Source: Euglena gracilis | Taxonomy: Eukaryota; Euglenida; Euglenophyceae; Euglenales | Direction: 5' to 3' | Assembly (NCBI GenBank): GCA_039621445.1 | Contig: CP154957.1 | Span: 42,441,474 to 42,505,473, forward strand | Length of the DNA: 64,000 bases | Part shown: positions 12,610-24,818 of the stretch, one piece after another | How the letters are laid out: the number at the start of each line of letters is the position of its first letter | How positions within the stretch are numbered: the stretch's first letter is position 1 | Position numbers and translations under genes: made by a program | Notes under the pieces: generated by a model | What the model was told of the DNA's origin: nothing | The model's input: only the letters and a program-made list of their open reading frames with translations | The model's database searches: none

Positions 12610-15111
12610 TTCATCCGATGCCTGCGACCTTATAGCTGTGGCCACTCATGGGAGGCACAAACGGGGGGGGGGGGTTTATATTTGGGCGGCAAAACCAAAC
12701 CCCCTGGGGGGCTTTATATTTGGGGGGGGCTTTATATTTGGGGGGGGGGGTTGAGTAAGAAAGAGAGTAAGTGATAAGAAAGTAAATATAAAACTGAGTT
12801 GCTCTGAGGCATTTGGAGAATATCAGTTCAAATTCAATTTCAAACTTTAGAACTCGGCTGTAAAAAGATTTCTCCTTTTTTGCGTGCAGCTCCAATTCCA
12901 GCTCCAATTTAAACTCAAATCAAATAAAAAAAATTAAACTAACTAAACTAAATTTTCGGATGACAAACAAAATGATTATGTGAATGTGGTCAAAAGGGAA
13001 AGAAAATTCACCAGAATGCGCACAGAAAAACAAACAAGAAAAAAATAACAAATATAACAAATATGGATGATTCTTTGGTATGACAGTGAATCAAATTCTG
13101 AAATGAAATAAAAGACCAGCGAAAACAAACCTGGCCGATTGTGGGCTGTGTATCATGTAAACACTCCATGTGACTAAGTTCACACAGCGGGCGGGCTGAT
13201 ATAACATACACATATGTAACCAAACTGACAAGGCCAATAAACCTGCAAGACAGATTGAGGAACGAGGGGGAAAAGCAAATAATAATAACAAAAATAATAA
13301 TAATTGTGATTAATGATCAAATTAAATCAATTGCAATTAGTTATCAAAAAGGTGGCAATGGGTAATCACCTTCCACCAAACCTACAAACCTTCCTAGGAA
13401 GGGGCAGTGGTTAAACGCTGCCAGTGCGTGTGTGTATCATCAGAAAAAATACACACATGCATCTGGCCCAGACTTCAAGCTTCAAAGCCAAATTTCCATC
13501 TTCTTTATTCGCATCCATAAATCAGATTTCAAGGTGTTTACAGACATACATTTGCCATTGGTTGGTTTATCGTTACGAAGGGTTATCATTCTGTGCATTG
13601 CAAAACAGTGCCTTGATTCCTGATTTCCAAAAAAAATTGAAGCAGCAAGACAAAACCAAACTCAAATGGAAAAAAAGATATAACAAAAGATGTGGACACT
13701 TGAAGGGTTGCAAGACGAATTAGACATCCCATAAAAAATAAAACAAAGAAAATCCAACGGGAGGGTTCCAAAAAGCATGACCTCTCATTTCTTTCAATTC
13801 CAGGAGTCATCTAACCCCCCTCCAAAAATGCCACAGCCGTTCTGAGGCTGTCTTTCTGTGTCGTTCCTGCGAGGCCACGGTGCACACTGGCGATAGACCA
13901 GCAGCTCTAGGGTGGTCAGCGTGGGCCGGGAGTACTGCAGCAGCCACCGCCCGATGACGGTCTCGCTGGCCCATATGACCGCTGCCCCCAAGCCATACGC
14001 GCCGGCCTTCAGCCCGTCCCATGCGTCATCCGCGTGCTCGTGCCTGGCGGACGAGATGGCGTGAAGCGACGGCTCATGGGGGGGAGGGGGTGTACGCTGA
14101 AGCACAGGCAGTCTGATTCGCACCTAGCTCACAAAAGCGGACCTGCCTTGCACAATCACGCAATCCAACATTGTTTCCGCTTTTATGACTTTTTGGGAGA
14201 CGTTTTCAGGCCCGGTTTTTGCATGAAAGGGTGTGTCTAAAAGCTCGCGGAAAAAATATGAATATTGATATATAAATAATATGTACTGAATTCCCAGCCC
14301 ATACGCAGAATTCTCGAGTTTGCATTGAAAACACGAAAACACCATTTATGAACTTCACGGAGCTTTTGGGTCGACTTTTGGAAATAATCCAACAGCATCA
14401 TAAACTTTGCAAACCCGATGTTGTACACCCCAGTGATGACCGTTGCAGAATTAAAATGACTATTCTTGTACACCAGATGGCCGGGTCGGTGGCCATGGTA
14501 ATTCTGACGTCCTTTTGTCGCCTGGTGGGACGTTCGAGTTTCTGCTGCAGATCAAGAGTGTGTGGCACTGGCCAGAAAAACAACTGAATGCAAAAGCGCT
14601 GCAAATTCCTGAAACTCACTCTTCAAAAGAGGGTTTAATGAAAGCGTTCTTAAACAACTGAAAATGGCTTAAATCCTAAGTGGGGCGAATTTGTGTTCTG
14701 TTTCAAACACCGGAATAAATGCCTTTTGTGCAGCATGTCAACGCATCTACATGGAGGGATAGCAAAGACCCTTCTTTTGTCAGGCTGCAAGACTCATTCC
14801 TGACCAACAGTTGGTGGGAATATGTATTAAAGGGTTGAGAATGCACCTCAGGGGAACACTGCAGATGACACTCAATTATGTGTCCATTTCTGGAAAACAA
14901 CAGATCACGTTAGAGAACGGTCCTAATGAGGATAAATCTATTGAATCACTTGGACAATTGCACAAAGAAAAAACCAAAAAAAAGTTACTTGCACGATTGT
15001 ACAAATCGGATAAATTTCAATTACTTGTGCAATTGCGAAAAAGAGTTTCAAATGACTGCAACCCTTTACTTCCCATGTCCCAAGGTAAAAAAGGTATTAC
15101 TTAATGTGCTA

Positions 15112-15491
15112 ACCCCCCCCAAATAATACCCCCCCCCCTTTGGGGTCCGACTTCGGCCGCCGAAATAATACCCCCCCCCCCCGGTTTCGGGCCGAAAGCC
15201 CGGATTTTAACCTGAAAATGTCGGTAAAAATCACAATCTCTGACAACAAATTACGAAAAAAATCTATTTTTCTGGCTCATCTGACCTCCAAAAAAATGGT
15301 AAATTTCACAAGAAAAGGCAAAAAATGACCCCAAAGGGGGGTTTTGGGTGCTATTTTGGGTTTTACGGGACTTCGAAAAATTTCGAAAATTTTGGAAAAA
15401 TAATACCCCCCCCAAATAATACCCCCCCCCTCGGGCCGGGACTTAGGGCGAAAAAAAAAATACCCTGGGGGTATTATTTGGGGGGGGGGGT
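15112..15491. mobile_element. TA-flanked C-tract element, duplicate A
   Basis: Ends ACCCCCCCCAAATAATACC and GGTATTATTTGGGGGG...T, flanked by TA (15110-15111 and 15492-15493). Inside are subterminal copies of CCCCAAATAATACCCC. No coding capacity; a probable non-autonomous Tc1/mariner/pogo-type element in intron 4 of EamA copy Y. Confidence 0.7.
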
Positions 15492-18400
15492 TACACAACT
15501 TGGTTAAAACAAAGGTATTTGATGATTTTGATAATTTCCAACTGCACTTGCCTCGACAACTTTTTGTCACCCCTGGGTCATATCATAAAACCCCTTTTTG
15601 GACCTTTTTGCCTGGTTACACGTGTTTGTCGATAAGCAAAAATCAATGTTCTGCAGCCCGAGAATCATTGAGAACACGCAGAAACCCGAAAAAGGGTTTT
15701 TGGGCAAATACACAATGCACTTCTTTTTTTATAAAAAAGCCCGTTTTTTTTACGGCAAGTGCACAAAGCACTTTTTTTAAAAAAAGACCGTATATTACTT
15801 CCCCAGTATTGACATTCAGAATAGGAGAGGATCTGGGAAGAAAATCCATAGCGCACCGTTTTTGGAGGTTGAGAGGTCCGGCAGGAGTGCGAGAGAGTTG
15901 CAGGTGTTTTCGGAGTGACAGAGCGACCGAGGGCATCAGTTTTAGATCTCATTACTGGACAGCGGGGAAGAGCTCTAGCAGTCCGAGGTGGCAGACGTGC
16001 AGAAGGACCTTTTTCAGGTCTTTCAGAGGAGGGAAATTTGTGGCCCTATTTTTCTCGGGGTACGTTGCCATTTAATGGAACATTGAAACAGTGTTTGTAC
16101 TTGCGCAATTGCGCTGTGTGTTTCAGACCGGGTAATGTACCCCCCGATTTTAATGGGAAATGAAGGTGCTCTGAAACTGTTTGTTTCTGTCTGCCAGCAC
16201 AATCCACTGCGGATGTTGCTGAAAGTACAGTGGTTTATAACCACGCCTTGTGGCAGCCAGCTGCAGCCAGAACTAGGACCAACCAATAAGTTCCTTCAGA
16301 GTGTGGGACTTTTGATTGTAGTTTGTGCGCATGTTTGCATGATAATGTTCCCCCACACGGAACCAGCTGCCAGACCACCCCAGCCGAAAAGACAAAAAGG
16401 GATAAAACCCACTTTTTCCACAGAGCATAGGAGCTCAAAAAAAGGACGCTTCATCTGCACAATTGCGCAAAGAAATGCGAAAAGGCTTAAATGTGAAATA
16501 GAACGCGTAAGAATCACTCAAGGGATTCTGCGCAGCACAATTATATTTCTGTTTCACTGCATGCCACACCGCGTGCTCTGAACGAGGAGAAATTATGAGA
16601 ACACAAATGTGGTTTGGGGGGTAATTCCAAATTTTGTGGTGAAACGGGGAGAAATTCTCAATATCACTGAAAATTCCTCAACCAGCTTGGCAAATCCCAT
16701 TTTTGAGGTAAATTCCTGTCTTTTGGAGGAATTCTGGATTTTCAAGTATAGTGGGGAATTCCTATGTTGCATTTTTTGGAAAATTCTGAATTTTGGTGGC
16801 ATTTTCCTCGTTATGGTTATGGTAAAAAAAAATCATTAATTAAAATTATTATTCAGTGGCAAACTCTTATTTTTTGGGATTTTTAGTTTTTTTTTGCTTT
16901 TTTGCTGTTGTTCTTTTGAATTCTAATTCTGATCAGAAATCCTTTTTGATTTCAAACTGCTGATTGAATCGACATTTTAACATTTATCAAAAAAATCATG
17001 ATATTGCCAGCAAAAAAAGTATTCTTTGTCACCAATTGATAATTTTCTGCACCAATTCTGACTTTTGGTGGCAGATGCTTAATTTTTTGACAAATCTCTG
17101 AATCAGTGAATTACTAGGTGGCAGATCCTAAATTTAGCGTGGCAAATCCTTATTGTTATTTTCTTCCACCTCCTAACCTTGTTTCAGATCTTGGATATGG
17201 CTAAATATCCTTCTGGGAAGTTGTACTGTAAAAATCCTATTTGCGATGGAAAATGTCTTGGCAGTTGATCCCACACTTTAACATGAAATTGGCGTCTTCC
17301 TTTTGCGCAATAACACTAAGAAATTTTCTGAAAGTCATTATGAAATCAAGATGTGGTCTGGTGCCACAGGACCACAGAGAAAAAGGGGGACTCTCACCAC
17401 CACATACAATGCACAAACACCTGGGAGGTGTGTTTGGGAACTTTCAAAAGCTATCTTATTAATGTGGGATGTTGGGGCAACAATTTAGGGCAGGGGCTAC
17501 ACGACACCTTACACTTCGACTTTAGAAAATTTGCTGGTTCCTTGTGCAAATGCGCAAATGAACCACTTGCATAACAGCGAACGATTTGTTTGGTCAATTG
17601 TGGGAACGGACAGTTCCTGCAATTGCGCAAGTGGTTCCTTTGCGCAGTCGTGTGCAATATGATTCCAGCGCATCGTGTGCACAATGCGCATCGCGCCGCA
17701 AGCACACTGCACGCGCAGAATCCCCTCAGGTGACCCTGACACCCAAACATTTTCCACCCCTACTCAAGGAACGTGGATGTCCAAAGCAGAGACTTCCCAG
17801 CTCCCTCCGAAACTTCCACCCTTGAATGATATCGCCATCAGAAATCCAGGAGCTGTCGAACCCAAAATTATGCCGGCCTAAATTAAAGAAGTTGCTTTCA
17901 GAAAAGATTGTCAGAATTTCAAAGGTATACTTTCGCATCGCTGGTGTACATACCACGCCCCCCCCCCCCCCGAGCTGTCCCCCCCCCCCGAGCTATTCCC
18001 CACCCCCGAGCTATTCCCACCAGGGAGGATGGGAATCGCTCATTGTCATAGCACTTTTCATAAAGAACGTCCCAAAAATGTGTTCAAAAATCAACGTTTT
18101 TTTGGGACGTTTTCAAAAATCGTTTTTGGGTGAATGTGCTTAAAATTTACCATTTTTGCGAGCATCCAAAAAAGTTGCCAAAAATGACCCCCTTTGGGCT
18201 GTCCGAGGTTCGGGTATGGGAATAGCTCGGGGAGACCTTGCCCCCCCCCCCCCCGGGAGCTGTTCCCCCCCGTACTGTTCCCATAATACTGTAAAGGGTT
18301 CCAGGGACAGGAATAGCTCGGGGGGGGGGGGGGGCATGGTATTCATTCAATGCTGTTTGTGAGAAGAATATAAAAAAAATTATTCACCTCATCTCTTCCC

Positions 18401-18667
18401 AGATCAACGAAGATCTTCCCAAGTTCTGGAATTAGTGAAAAAAAAGCATTGATTTTTTTTATCCATGCTGGAAATCCATGTTTTTGGAACATATTTGATG
18501 CATCTCATTCCAAAACGATGCAATCTATGTTCAGGGGTGATTTGGCGATGGGGAATGGGGGACACCTCGCCTCCTTTGCATATGGCCACATCATAAGGTA
18601 CAGGCCCAGAAATGCTATCAGTGAGAGTGGGATCGCTACCCTGCAGAAATACACACACACACAAACG

Positions 18668-18679
18668 CACAGAGAGAGG

Positions 18680-18749
<70 letters not shown>
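18668..18749. repeat. (GA)n microsatellite at the duplication/retroelement junction
   Basis: About 80 bp of GA repeats in EamA copy Y intron 4, directly joined to retroelement sequence. The paralogous tract is at 45264-45338. Confidence 0.95.
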
Positions 18750-18759
18750 AACTACACCT

Positions 18760-19420
18760 GCAACGGCGGAAGGGTCCGGCACCAGATCCGGGGCATGCCC
18801 ATGGGCCTCCCCCCGGCCCCGCAGCTGGCTAACCTGGCCTGCTACCCCGTGGAGCGCGACCACATGTACGCCCTCCCTCCCCAGCTCCGGTCCTCCGCCG
18901 TGTCCCGATACATCGACGACATCGTCCACCCCACCACCATGCCCCTCCCCTCGGCAGCCGAGTACGGCATGGAGTACAAGACCACGGGCTCTGGCGAGTC
19001 CGTGGTGTGCCTGGGCGTCCGGGTGTACATCCAATGCCATTCCAACGGGGACCGTGTGGTCCACACCACCGTCCACGACCGGGAGCAGGAGTACCCCCAC
19101 CACATCGTCCGCTACCCCCTGGCCACCACCACTGCCCCCACCGAGCAGCTGGGCGGGGTCATCATGGGCCGCCTGGAGTTCGCCCGGATGGCCTGCAGCC
19201 ACATGGGGGATTTCAAGCAGTCCGTGGCCAACGTCTTCCGCAACGCCATCTGGCGGGGGTACTCCCGTCGGCTGGTGCAGTCGGTGTGGAGCCGCTTCCT
19301 CTTCCAGCGCTGGCACGCCACCGACATCCGCGTCCGTGAGCTCCGCACCTGGTTTTCCAAGGTGTGGAAGTGGCTCCACTCCAACTCCCACCCATTCATC
19401 ACATTCCCCCAGCCCCATGG
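18760..19420 (+). CDS. Reverse-transcriptase palm/thumb fragment (YIDD type)
   Basis: Reading frame open through the (GA)n tract; only the part after it looks coding. It contains GMPMGLPPAPQLANLACYPVE-like RT motif B, then SRYIDDIVHP (motif C, Y-I-D-D), then VVCLGVRVYIQ (motif D region) and a basic thumb-like stretch ending near WLHSNSHPFI. The fingers and motif A are absent upstream, so it is a truncated RT. The PMG plus YIDD combination differs from the FADD/YADD usual in L1-like elements. It overlaps the start of ORF1. Confidence 0.65.
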
Positions 19421-22400
19421 GCCACAGCCCTCCCCCTCGACGAGGCCCATGCCCCCTCCCAGGCCGACTTTCTCTCTGTCTTCGGCCACCCCACCCGCCT
19501 CCCCGGGGGCATCGACGACCTGCTGGCCGAGATGACGCCGCCCCCTTCCCCCTCCGCCTCCCAGCCCTCCGACGGGGGCGTGATGATCATCGACCGGGAG
19601 GCCCACGTGCGCCACGGCAAGCAGCAGGCCCCGAGAGGAGCGTCCCGATCCGTCCACTGGCCAGGGCCCAGAGAGGGGGACGCCCCAGAGGTGAGGTGCG
19701 CCCAATCCGTGAGCAGCAGGGGTAAGGACCCGGGGGTGATGCCGCCAAGGATCCCGCCCCCGGCGAGCCCGGGCGAGCCTCTACCAATCAGTCAAGAGGA
19801 GGGGGACGCCCCAAACAGCCGCAGCACCAGGCCGGCCCACACCGGGGCGGGGTTTACGCCGGGCAGTGAACCGGGGGTGACGCCGCCAAGGATCCCGCCC
19901 CCGGGGAGCCCGGGCGGGCCTGAGGACAGCGAGGGGGACGCCCCGAGCCACGGACTGCCCCACACCGTGACGGGGTTTACGTCGGGCTGTGAACTGGGGG
20001 TGACGCCGCCAAGGATCTCAGCCCCAGGGAGCCCGGGCGGGTCCGTGATCGTGCTGCCAGAACCGGCCTCAGAACCGAGGGGGGACGCCCCAAGCGACAG
20101 GCTGGCCCACACCGGAGCGGGGTTTACGCTGGGCGGTGAACCGGGGGTGACGCCGCCAAGGATCCCGCCCCCGGGGAGCCCGGGCGGGCCTGAGAGTTGC
20201 CAGCCCACGGCCATGGAGACGGAGACGGACGCCCTCGAGGGGGTTGCAGAGCAGCCAAGCACCGCCTCCCAATCCCCCAGCGCCCCAACGGCCCCCACAG
20301 CCTCCCAAGGCCCCCCTCTCTCCAACCCGGACTCGTTTGGAAGCCGCGTTAGCGGCTTGGTTCGATCGGAGCCCCTCCTCCTGATGCTGACCGAATTGGA
20401 CTCCACCGACACGCTCCGATTGCTGGGGACCCCTGTCCCTGCCTCGTTCGACCCCGACGCCTGCGTGGTGCTGCCTCCCACTGCGGTGGCCTGGGCCCTC
20501 AGCCACAAGGCCCGCAACCGGCTGCAGCACGCGCTCAACGGCAACCCACCCCCGCCGCAACGCCCCGGCCTCCACGACCGGCAGCAGCTGCAGAAGCTGC
20601 AGGAGGCGGGCAAGCTGCGTGCGGGTGGTTGGACGCTTCCCGCCGACGTCGACAACAAGCTGCCGGTGCGGGTGTACGACACCCGCATCCCGAAGGAGTG
20701 GCTGCTGCAGCTGGCAGCCGACCTCCGACGCCTGGACGAGTCCGACCAGGCTTGGGTGGTGGGAGGCGATTTCGCCTCGGGTGCCGACCTGACCGATGCG
20801 GACGTCGCGGCGTGCCCCGACTCGAAGCGATGGTCCGACGAGCCCCGCCACCTGGTGATCCCGCCGCGACCTCACCTGCGGGAGCTGGTCTTGGCCCTGC
20901 GGCGCCGCGCCGAGGTGGAACACCCAGCGTCGCTGATCTCCTTGGCGGTCCTCGTTGATCGCTACCGGTGCCCTGCCGATTTTGGACGTGGCCGCCTTGC
21001 GCCCCCTGCTTGGAGAGGCTGCCGCCCTGTTCGATGACCCCTGCTTGCAGGTGGAGGTGGTGGCCTTGGCTGAGCGTGCGCCGGTGCTGCGCATCCCCGC
21101 CACGGTGAAGTGCTTGCCGCCTGAGAAGTGGGAGCCGGGGTTCCTGCCCCGCAGTCAAGTGCTGCTCTTCCTCAACCTGCGGCGCCCCGCGGCTGGAGTG
21201 GAGGTGGCCAACCGCTGGGTGCGGGGGGCACTCCCCGACCCGGAGCCGAGCGGCTTGGAGCTGCTGCGGGTGGAGTTCCAGCTGCCACCGACAGTGCGGC
21301 AACGGAATGCGGAGCGTGAGCTGCGGCGCGCGCTGGGCAAGCTGGCTGGCGCGGTGGGCGTGGTGTTCGGGGCGGCCCATCGCGTGCAGGGTCTGCAGAC
21401 CCTACACAGTGGCGAGGTCCTCGCCATCCTCGTCGTGCCGCGGGCGGAAGCGCTGCTGTGGATGCGCGGCAGCGGCAGTGGCGGCCTGTTCATTCGGCCG
21501 TTCTGGACGAAGGAGACGGCACCAGCCTTGCAGCGGGAGCAGTTCAACCTGCTGTACCTGCGAGGCCGGAGGGCGGATGCCGCAGCGCTGTGGGACGCCC
21601 TTCACGACGTGCCGGGTGTCGTCGGTCTTCTCCCTGCGGAGAAGGACCTCGCGGTGCGGATCAGCGTGCGGGGTGGGGCAGACCCTGCGGTCATCCAGGG
21701 GAAGGTCCGCGCGGTGCTGAACGACCCCAATGCGGCCCTGCGGCAGCCCACGCCTGGGGCGTCGTGGTGGAGGCTGGGCCCCCTGACGGACGCCGACGTC
21801 TTCCGAGTGCGGGAGCTCATCGCGATGGTGGGCTTGGACCCTCTCCGGGGTGAAGTGCGTCTCGGTGCTGCGGGGCCATTCCGCCGGGTGGCCTTCTTCC
21901 AAGCGGCTGGGCAGCCAACGCGGACCTCCCTGGACGATGGTGGCTGGGGGCAGCGGTCCTGCAGTGCGCAGTTGTCTCCGGCCAGTCCTCCACAACGACG
22001 CCCGCCGACTGCACGTACTCCGTCAACTGCCCGGCCAGCTCCCTCGCAGAGCTCTGCAGCGCCTGGCCTGCCATCCTCGTCGACCTGGGGTGGTGCGCGG
22101 AAGATTTCCGCTCCGCGGCAGGCCCCCGCCACCAACCATCGACAGTCACCACCGTCGCAGCCGTCGCGGGCGCCACGACCGCCGGATCCTGGCCAATCTC
22201 CGGGCATCTCTACTGCCAGCACCAGGTTCTCGTGCTGCTCGCCGTGCGGCCAAGAAAGCGTCGGTCACCGAGATCGTCCCCTTCGTGGCTCCGGCTTCCC
22301 CCTCGTCATCCCCCTTGGATGCTGTGCTGGCAGAGATGCGGGCTCTGCGCCAGGCTATGGAGCGGCAGCAGTGGCAGCTGGAGGAGCTGCGCCGGGAGAA

Positions 22401-22752
22401 CGCCGACCTGCGGGCCCAGCTCGCGGCGTCGCGACGGGGGCATGCGGTGGGGCACGCCGAGCACTTCCAGCATCAGCCGTACGCCCTCCCGTCTCCTGCT
22501 GGTGTCCCTGTCCCTCATCGGCCGGATGCTGCGGCGCTGTTGAGCCAGGATGAGCGGGTGGCGGCCGAGCTGGCGGCAGCCCCGACAACTCCTCGAGGAC
22601 AGGTGGTGCCCTGTGGAGGTGCCCTGCCGATGGAGGGCCCGGAGGAGGACAGCCGCGGTCGCACTCGGGATGCTGGCGAGCTCACCCCGGAGAAGCCGGC
22701 GCTGAAGAAGCCAGTGCGCGCTGCCTCGGAGGGGGCGCGGCGCGATGCCTGA
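19364..22752 (+). CDS. Retroelement ORF1 (Pro-rich repeats, globular region, coiled coil), split over three frames
   Basis: Three overlapping open frames probably make one ORF1: 19364-about 20957, about 20958-21950 and about 22080-22752. The first has four degenerate repeats with the core GVTPPRIPPPGSPGGP at about 19733, 19867, 19996 and 20143, then a globular part (VRVYDTRIPKEWLLQLAADL). The second continues it (ILDVAALRPLLGEAAALF ... LLFLNLRRPAAG). The third contains a heptad-like coiled coil (AVLAEMRALRQAMERQQWQL) and ends at TGA 22750-22752. The frame changes could be decay or base-call errors in GC-rich DNA. No known domain is claimed. Confidence 0.55.
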
Positions 22753-23708
22753 GAACTTGCTGTCGGGGGCTGCTGCCCCCCCTGGAGGAGTCCCGGCCTC
22801 GGTGCTGCGGGTCGGGACCTGGAACATGAGCCACTGGACGGCTGCGAAGGTGTCCATGGTGGCTGCTTTGGTGTCGGCTGACGTGCTGGCGGTGCAGGAG
22901 ACGCACCTGGCGCAGGTGCCGCTGCTCTCCGCCCACACGACAGCGGCAAATGCTGGTCTTCATCTGCACCATGGGCGTCCTGTGCAGTCGACCAACCGCT
23001 CCGAGCACGGGAAGTCTTGCGGCGTGGGCTTCCTCTGGCGCCAGGACATCGCCGTCCTCCCTGCCATGCCGGCCTGCCCCGCATGGCGTCGCCTGCACGC
23101 GATGCGACGACTGCATGGAGTGCGTCTCGCCCCACGTCCCGGACTGCCGCTGGGGCTGCTCTTGCTGTCCGTCTACGCGCCACTCGCACACCAAGCGGAG
23201 CGCCGCCCCTTCGACCTGGAGTTCGCAGCGCTGGTCTTCGCCCTGGACATGCAGGTGCCCACGCTGCTGCTGGGCGACTTCAATGGGTCCCTGAGCCCGG
23301 CAACCGACTTCCTCAACTCCGGCCGCCGCCCTCCCTGCAGCCTGCTCGCCGATCTCCTTGGCCCTGGTCGTCCCTGGGTGGATGTCCATCGACTGCTGCT
23401 GCCGGCGCCACTGCCCTTCACGTACCACCAGCCCGGCTCTGGTGGATCGACAATGGCATCACGGATCGATCTGGTCCTGGCCAACATCGCGGCGATGCGG
23501 CTGGTTCGGGAGGCCTCGGTCCTCGAGGGGCTCAATGACGGCGGCCATTGCCCTGTGCTGGTGTCTTTGTCCCTCGACGCGGGCCGCATTGACTGGCAGC
23601 CGCCTCGCCCTCGCCCCCCGCCGCTGCTCTATGAGGCCTCCTCCGACCTTGCGTCTTCGCCCCAGTGGTCCGACCTCGTGGAGCGCTGGCTGCTCTCCCC
23701 GGCTGTCG
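22745..23708 (+). CDS. Retroelement APE-type endonuclease (EEP fold), start of ORF2, truncated by the gap
   Basis: ATG at 22745 overlaps the ORF1 stop by 8 nt (ATGCCTGA), suggesting coupled translation. The exonuclease-endonuclease-phosphatase signature runs in order: VGTWNMSHW, LAVQETHLAQ (catalytic Glu), LLSVYAPL, LLLGDFNGS (Asp/Asn pair), SRIDLVLAN and a final DGGHCPVLV (Asp...His). This is the target-site endonuclease of L1-like non-LTR elements. The frame is open to the gap at 23709, so the RT that normally follows is not seen. Confidence 0.82.
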
Positions 23709-23721
23709 NNNNNNNNNNNNN
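23709..23721. other. Assembly gap (13 N)
   Basis: Thirteen N. The left side is retroelement endonuclease; the right side is the intron following exon 2 of EamA copy Y. The expected missing content is EamA exons 3-4 and the retroelement RT. True gap length is unknown. Confidence 1.
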
Positions 23722-24818
23722 CCGGATTCATTCGGCCATAAGTTCATTGGCGGATGGTCATATGGGAGAGGATCTCGAAGGAATTGCAGCCGCGAAAAAA
23801 AATAGACACAACGGAAAAGTGCGGCAAACCAGGGAACCACTTTCAATCACGGCAAAGACGCAATTCTCGGGGAGGCACACCAAGGACGCGGCGCTCCCGA
23901 ACAAAATAGTGAAATATGAGTGGAAAGAGTGGTACCAAGCTCAGGATGTGCTCCCACGCCACCAGAGCCTCTGCGAAAGCAAGGGGAGGGACCGCGGCAT
24001 GGCCCAGTGATCTCTGGGCCCAACTTGGAGAGTGAATAGGGGCTGGCTGAAAAACCCAAACCAGCTGTGGACCTGGGGTTTAATGGGACGTGAGAAGTCA
24101 AAATGGAAAGACCCCAAAACAATATATTGTCGGGTGAATTTTTTGGGGAATTTTTGCCGTTGGCCGATTTTTTTGGGCAATTTTTTTTGACCCGGTGTAA
24201 CGTGCCGAGCCAGGATTTGGTCACCTGGACCATGCCACTGTACAGGAGGGGGGAGGGGGTCTCTCCCCCCACTGGACTGGAGGGGGGGTCCGACCCCCTA
24301 CCTGCCCTCACATGGAACCCTAAACATTTAATTCTGGTTTATACATCCTAATTTATTATTTATTATTTATTACATCCTTAATTACAGTTGTCCAAATTTC
24401 CAAACCTGTTTCTGATTATTTACGAACGTTGGCTGTGGCATGAGGTGTGCAGTCCTGAAAAATAAGCTGGAAAAGGGATTTCAAAACGAAATTTGCTGAC
24501 AGAGAAGAGGTCGCTAGGTGCCTGGACAACTTGCCCTCACCCCCATTCTCGGGTTGATGCACCCTTTGGCAGGTTAGTTTGAACAAAAAAAAATAGCACC
24601 AAAGAGGCCTTCCAAATGAAAAATGGTGGCACAATCCGACAAACTTCCTCGCTACACATGGCTTGGCGCGCACCGGCGTTCAGCCGCGTGCTGACGTACG
24701 GGCGGAAGATGCCGTCGCACGCCCACATGGAGCCCGCCACAAACACCGCCGCCGGGCCACAATTGACGCCATAGACGATGGGCTGGATCTTCTCCAGGTG
24801 GAGGACATGGCCGATCAT

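Larger units (their letters stand above)
10262..12750 (+). mobile_element. Pogo/Tigger-like DDE transposon, duplicate A (in EamA copy Y intron 7)
   Basis: The element is bounded by CCCCCAAATATAAAGCCCC (about 10271) and the complementary GGGCTTTATATTTGGGGG (about 12728), with subterminal copies of the same motif at 10298 and 12673. It encloses a transposase gene on the plus strand, opposite to the host gene. It lies between exon 8 (9990) and exon 7 (13184) of the EamA copy. Termini are approximate because of the G/C homopolymers. Confidence 0.72.
1..18749. repeat. Segmental duplication, copy A
   Basis: Near-identical to about 24508-45339, collinear and in the same orientation. It contains EamA exon 1 (copy Z) and exons 11-5 (copy Y). 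Relative to copy B it lacks a 2-kb tandem-repeat block near 2095, a small hairpin near 1716 and about 210 bp near 9355; it carries about 720 bp of transposase that B has lost. The left limit lies outside the window. Confidence 0.92.
18750..23708 (+). mobile_element. Non-LTR-type retroelement (RT fragment, ORF1, endonuclease), abutting a (GA)n tract and an N gap
   Basis: A GC-rich block, sharply different in base composition from its surroundings. In order on the plus strand it carries a reverse-transcriptase C-terminal fragment, a long ORF1 in three frames and an APE-type endonuclease that is cut off by the N gap. It begins directly at the end of a (GA)n microsatellite in EamA copy Y. The RT fragment may be the 3' end of one copy followed head-to-tail by the 5' end of another, or a separate element. 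Confidence 0.75.
3198..24818 (-). pseudogene. EamA/DMT-family transporter, copy Y (exons 3 and 4 missing)
   Basis: Second tandem copy of the EamA gene. Exons found: 1 (24818-24674), 2 (23970-23881), 5 (14459-14415), 6 (14043-13886), 7 (13242-13184), 8 (9990-9859), 9 (9506-9401), 10 (4691-4597), 11 (3515-3198). Exon lengths equal copy X, apart from exon 1 (+9 nt) and exon 10 (+3 nt), both in frame. Exon 2 encodes EALVAWEHILSLVPLFPLIF against EAVVAWEHIVSLLPLSPLIF in X, so it is diverged but clearly homologous. Exons 5-9 are almost identical to X; exon 9 has GEQIVG for GEQIIG. Exons 3-4, which carry the end of EamA repeat 1, are absent; their place holds a retroelement and a 13-N gap. Without them no working transporter is possible, but the loss may be an assembly artefact, so pseudogene status is provisional. 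Confidence 0.75.

Noticed and set aside
19112-21380. Antisense frames of 200-340 residues across the retroelement
   Set aside because: GC-rich DNA leaves most frames open. The plus strand carries the recognisable RT and endonuclease motifs, so these are shadows.
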